A DNA stretch of 6,305 nt, from the NCBI GenBank assembly GCA_900547565.1, contig URHI01000110.1:1-6305 (forward strand), given 5' to 3'. Shown one piece after another: positions 5,231 to 6,305 of the stretch (position 1 is the first letter of the stretch; each line of letters opens with the position of its first letter). The notes beneath the pieces were generated by a model, which saw only the letters and a list, made by a program, of their open reading frames with translations, ran no database searches and had not been told where the DNA came from. The stretch comes from an uncultured Eubacteriales bacterium. Its GTDB lineage: Bacteria; Bacillota; Clostridia; Oscillospirales; CAG-272. The translations under genes were made by a program, and so were the position numbers.

Positions 5231-6305
5231 ATGAAAAAGGGATTGCCTCTGCTGCTTTGTCTGATCATGCTCGCCGCGGCGTTAGCCGCATGCGGCGACT
5301 CATCGCCAAATACTCCCGCCGACAGCACGTCAGACACCGCGTCGTCCAATACGTCGGATACAGCCTCAGATACATCAGCGGGTACATCCGGCGAGGCAGT
5401 TCCCTCGCAGCCGGGACTGGAGCTCATCTCGGACGACCTCACAACCGACTATGTCATCATACGCTCCGAGGACGCGTCAGATGTGCTTACTTCTGCAATC
5501 AGCCGACTGACATCCACTCTCAGGACAATGGGCATCAGTATCAAGGTCCAAACCGACTGGGAACGTAACAAGGTTCACGAACACGAAATCATCATCGGCG
5601 AAACCACGCGCGAAGGTGAGGATTTCTTCACCGTCGACCGGCTGGCGCTGGGAAGCCGGGGCTATATACTCCGCGCTGTAGGAGAAAAGCTGCTGATTAC
5701 CGGCGGCAACGACGACAGCACCCGCGCAGCTGTCGAATATTTCATTTCTACCATACCCGCGCGGGGCGGTATGCATCTGCCGGAGGATTATATGTATTCA
5801 TATTCACCGACCGCCAGTCTGTTTGATATAAAATACGGCGACCGTAAGCTCAGCGAATTCACAATATCTGTCCCTGCGGGCGACGAGCTGTGCCGCCGCG
5901 CGGCCGTAACACTGCGCCGTCAGCTGTTTACAGCGTCAGGCATACTCCTGGGCGAACCCATTGAAAATGCCACGGGGACAGGCAACATTTTCATATCCCG
6001 CAGCACGGGTACCGGCGTATCGCTTGTAGTCCGCGACGGAAATATTTACATCAAAGGCTCGGCCGAATCCGGCATATCCCGCGGCATACGCGACATACTC
6101 GACGTGGCCACCGCCGAGGGCGGTTCGGGGCTTACGCTTAAGGACGGCGACCGCTTTGAGTTCGACTATGCCGAGGGTGTCCGTTACGAGGACTTCGGTG
6201 CCAAGGGCGACGGCAAAACAGACGATGCCACCGCACTCCGTGCCGCACACGAATATGCCAACAAACACGGTATGCGCGTGCTGGCTCGCGAGGATGCCAC
6301 CTACT
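5231..6305 (+). CDS. lipoprotein with tandem alpha/beta modules and a pectate-lyase/GH28-like beta-helix (3' end outside window)
   Basis: This frame has no stop to the window edge (358 complete codons). Residues 1-20 are a lipoprotein signal with lipobox LAAC; C21 would carry the lipid and anchor the protein outside the membrane. Residues about 24-60 are a Ser/Thr/Asp linker. Two modules of similar pattern follow (about 74-176 and 210-294): a beta strand, a helix, then IIIG or IFIS strands, then a G-x-x-L/I-x-I strand with a helix. Such modules resemble the non-catalytic N-terminal domains of GH67/GH20-like enzymes (inference). From about 317, VRYEDFGAKGDGKTDDATALRAA matches in form the first turn of the Pectate_lyase_3/GH28 beta-helix. 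The catalytic residues lie beyond the window, so the substrate is unknown; a plant or host polysaccharide is plausible. Its own strong promoter separates it from the GDSL gene. Confidence 0.85.
   Translation, partial: MKKGLPLLLCLIMLAAALAACGDSSPNTPADSTSDTASSNTSDTASDTSAGTSGEAVPSQPGLELISDDLTTDYVIIRSEDASDVLTSAISRLTSTLRTMGISIKVQTDWERNKVHEHEIIIGETTREGEDFFTVDRLALGSRGYILRAVGEKLLITGGNDDSTRAAVEYFISTIPARGGMHLPEDYMYSYSPTASLFDIKYGDRKLSEFTISVPAGDELCRRAAVTLRRQLFTASGILLGEPIENATGTGNIFISRSTGTGVSLVVRDGNIYIKGSAESGISRGIRDILDVATAEGGSGLTLKDGDRFEFDYAEGVRYEDFGAKGDGKTDDATALRAAHEYANKHGMRVLAREDATY
5300..5410 (+). repeat. Ser/Thr/Asp-rich linker after the lipobox
   Basis: Residues about 24-60 consist of imperfect SDTAS and SDT units. 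This is a typical flexible tether between a lipidated cysteine and an outward-facing domain. Codons for Ser and Thr are mixed, so it is a protein-level rather than an exact DNA repeat. Confidence 0.6.

Noticed and set aside
5257..5568. Plus-strand 103-codon frame inside the lipoprotein gene
   Set aside because: The overlapping frame from 5231 has a ribosome binding site, a signal peptide with lipobox and recognisable domains. This one is out of frame and featureless.
1..6305. Mobile element, CRISPR array, tRNA/rRNA or defence-type system
   Set aside because: No direct-repeat array, transposase or integrase motif, tRNA-like cloverleaf or defence-associated domain was seen. The content is ordinary chromosomal genes.

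Overview
The window looks like ordinary chromosome from an endospore-forming Gram-positive Clostridia. An Oscillospirales/Ruminococcaceae-type gut bacterium is my best guess. The evidence is an alpha/beta-type small acid-soluble spore protein, GGAGG-type ribosome binding sites, SigA-like promoters with 17-base spacers, U-tailed hairpin terminators, and a lipoprotein plus a membrane-anchored secreted enzyme typical of a single-membrane envelope. Coding DNA is moderately GC-rich and intergenic DNA is AT-rich. The genus cannot be fixed from the sequence alone.

Layout. (1) 1-953 is the C-terminal part of cofactor-independent phosphoglycerate mutase (gpmI); its start lies before the window. (2) 950-1474 is a small flavodoxin-like protein whose ATG overlaps the gpmI stop (ATGA), so the two are probably translated from one message ending at the terminator at 1524-1558. 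(3) 1475-1753 is a 279-base gap holding that terminator and a hairpin-rich leader for the spore protein gene at 1754-1957. (4) 2047-3780, minus strand, is an ABC exporter half-transporter convergent with the spore gene; a strong hairpin at 2003-2028 lies between them. (5) 3781-3953 is a divergent promoter region with recognisable -35/-10 elements on each strand. (6) 3954-5051 is a secreted GDSL/SGNH hydrolase with a Thr-rich linker and a C-terminal membrane anchor, followed by a terminator. (7) From 5231 to the window edge runs a lipoprotein. It has two tandem alpha/beta modules and then the beginning of a pectate-lyase/GH28-like beta-helix domain. It is driven by a perfect-consensus extended -10 promoter and is truncated by the window edge.

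How the genes relate. Apart from gpmI and the flavodoxin, each gene looks monocistronic with its own promoter and/or terminator, so this is a run of unrelated housekeeping, sporulation, transport and surface-enzyme genes rather than one pathway. The two rightmost genes are both secreted surface enzymes, plausibly for carbohydrate or carbohydrate-ester breakdown, but they are separated by a terminator and a new promoter. I found no CRISPR array, mobile element, tRNA or rRNA, and no clear candidate for a wholly new system. The items most worth a second look are the anchor of the GDSL hydrolase, the domain layout of the lipoprotein, and the structured leader of the spore protein gene.
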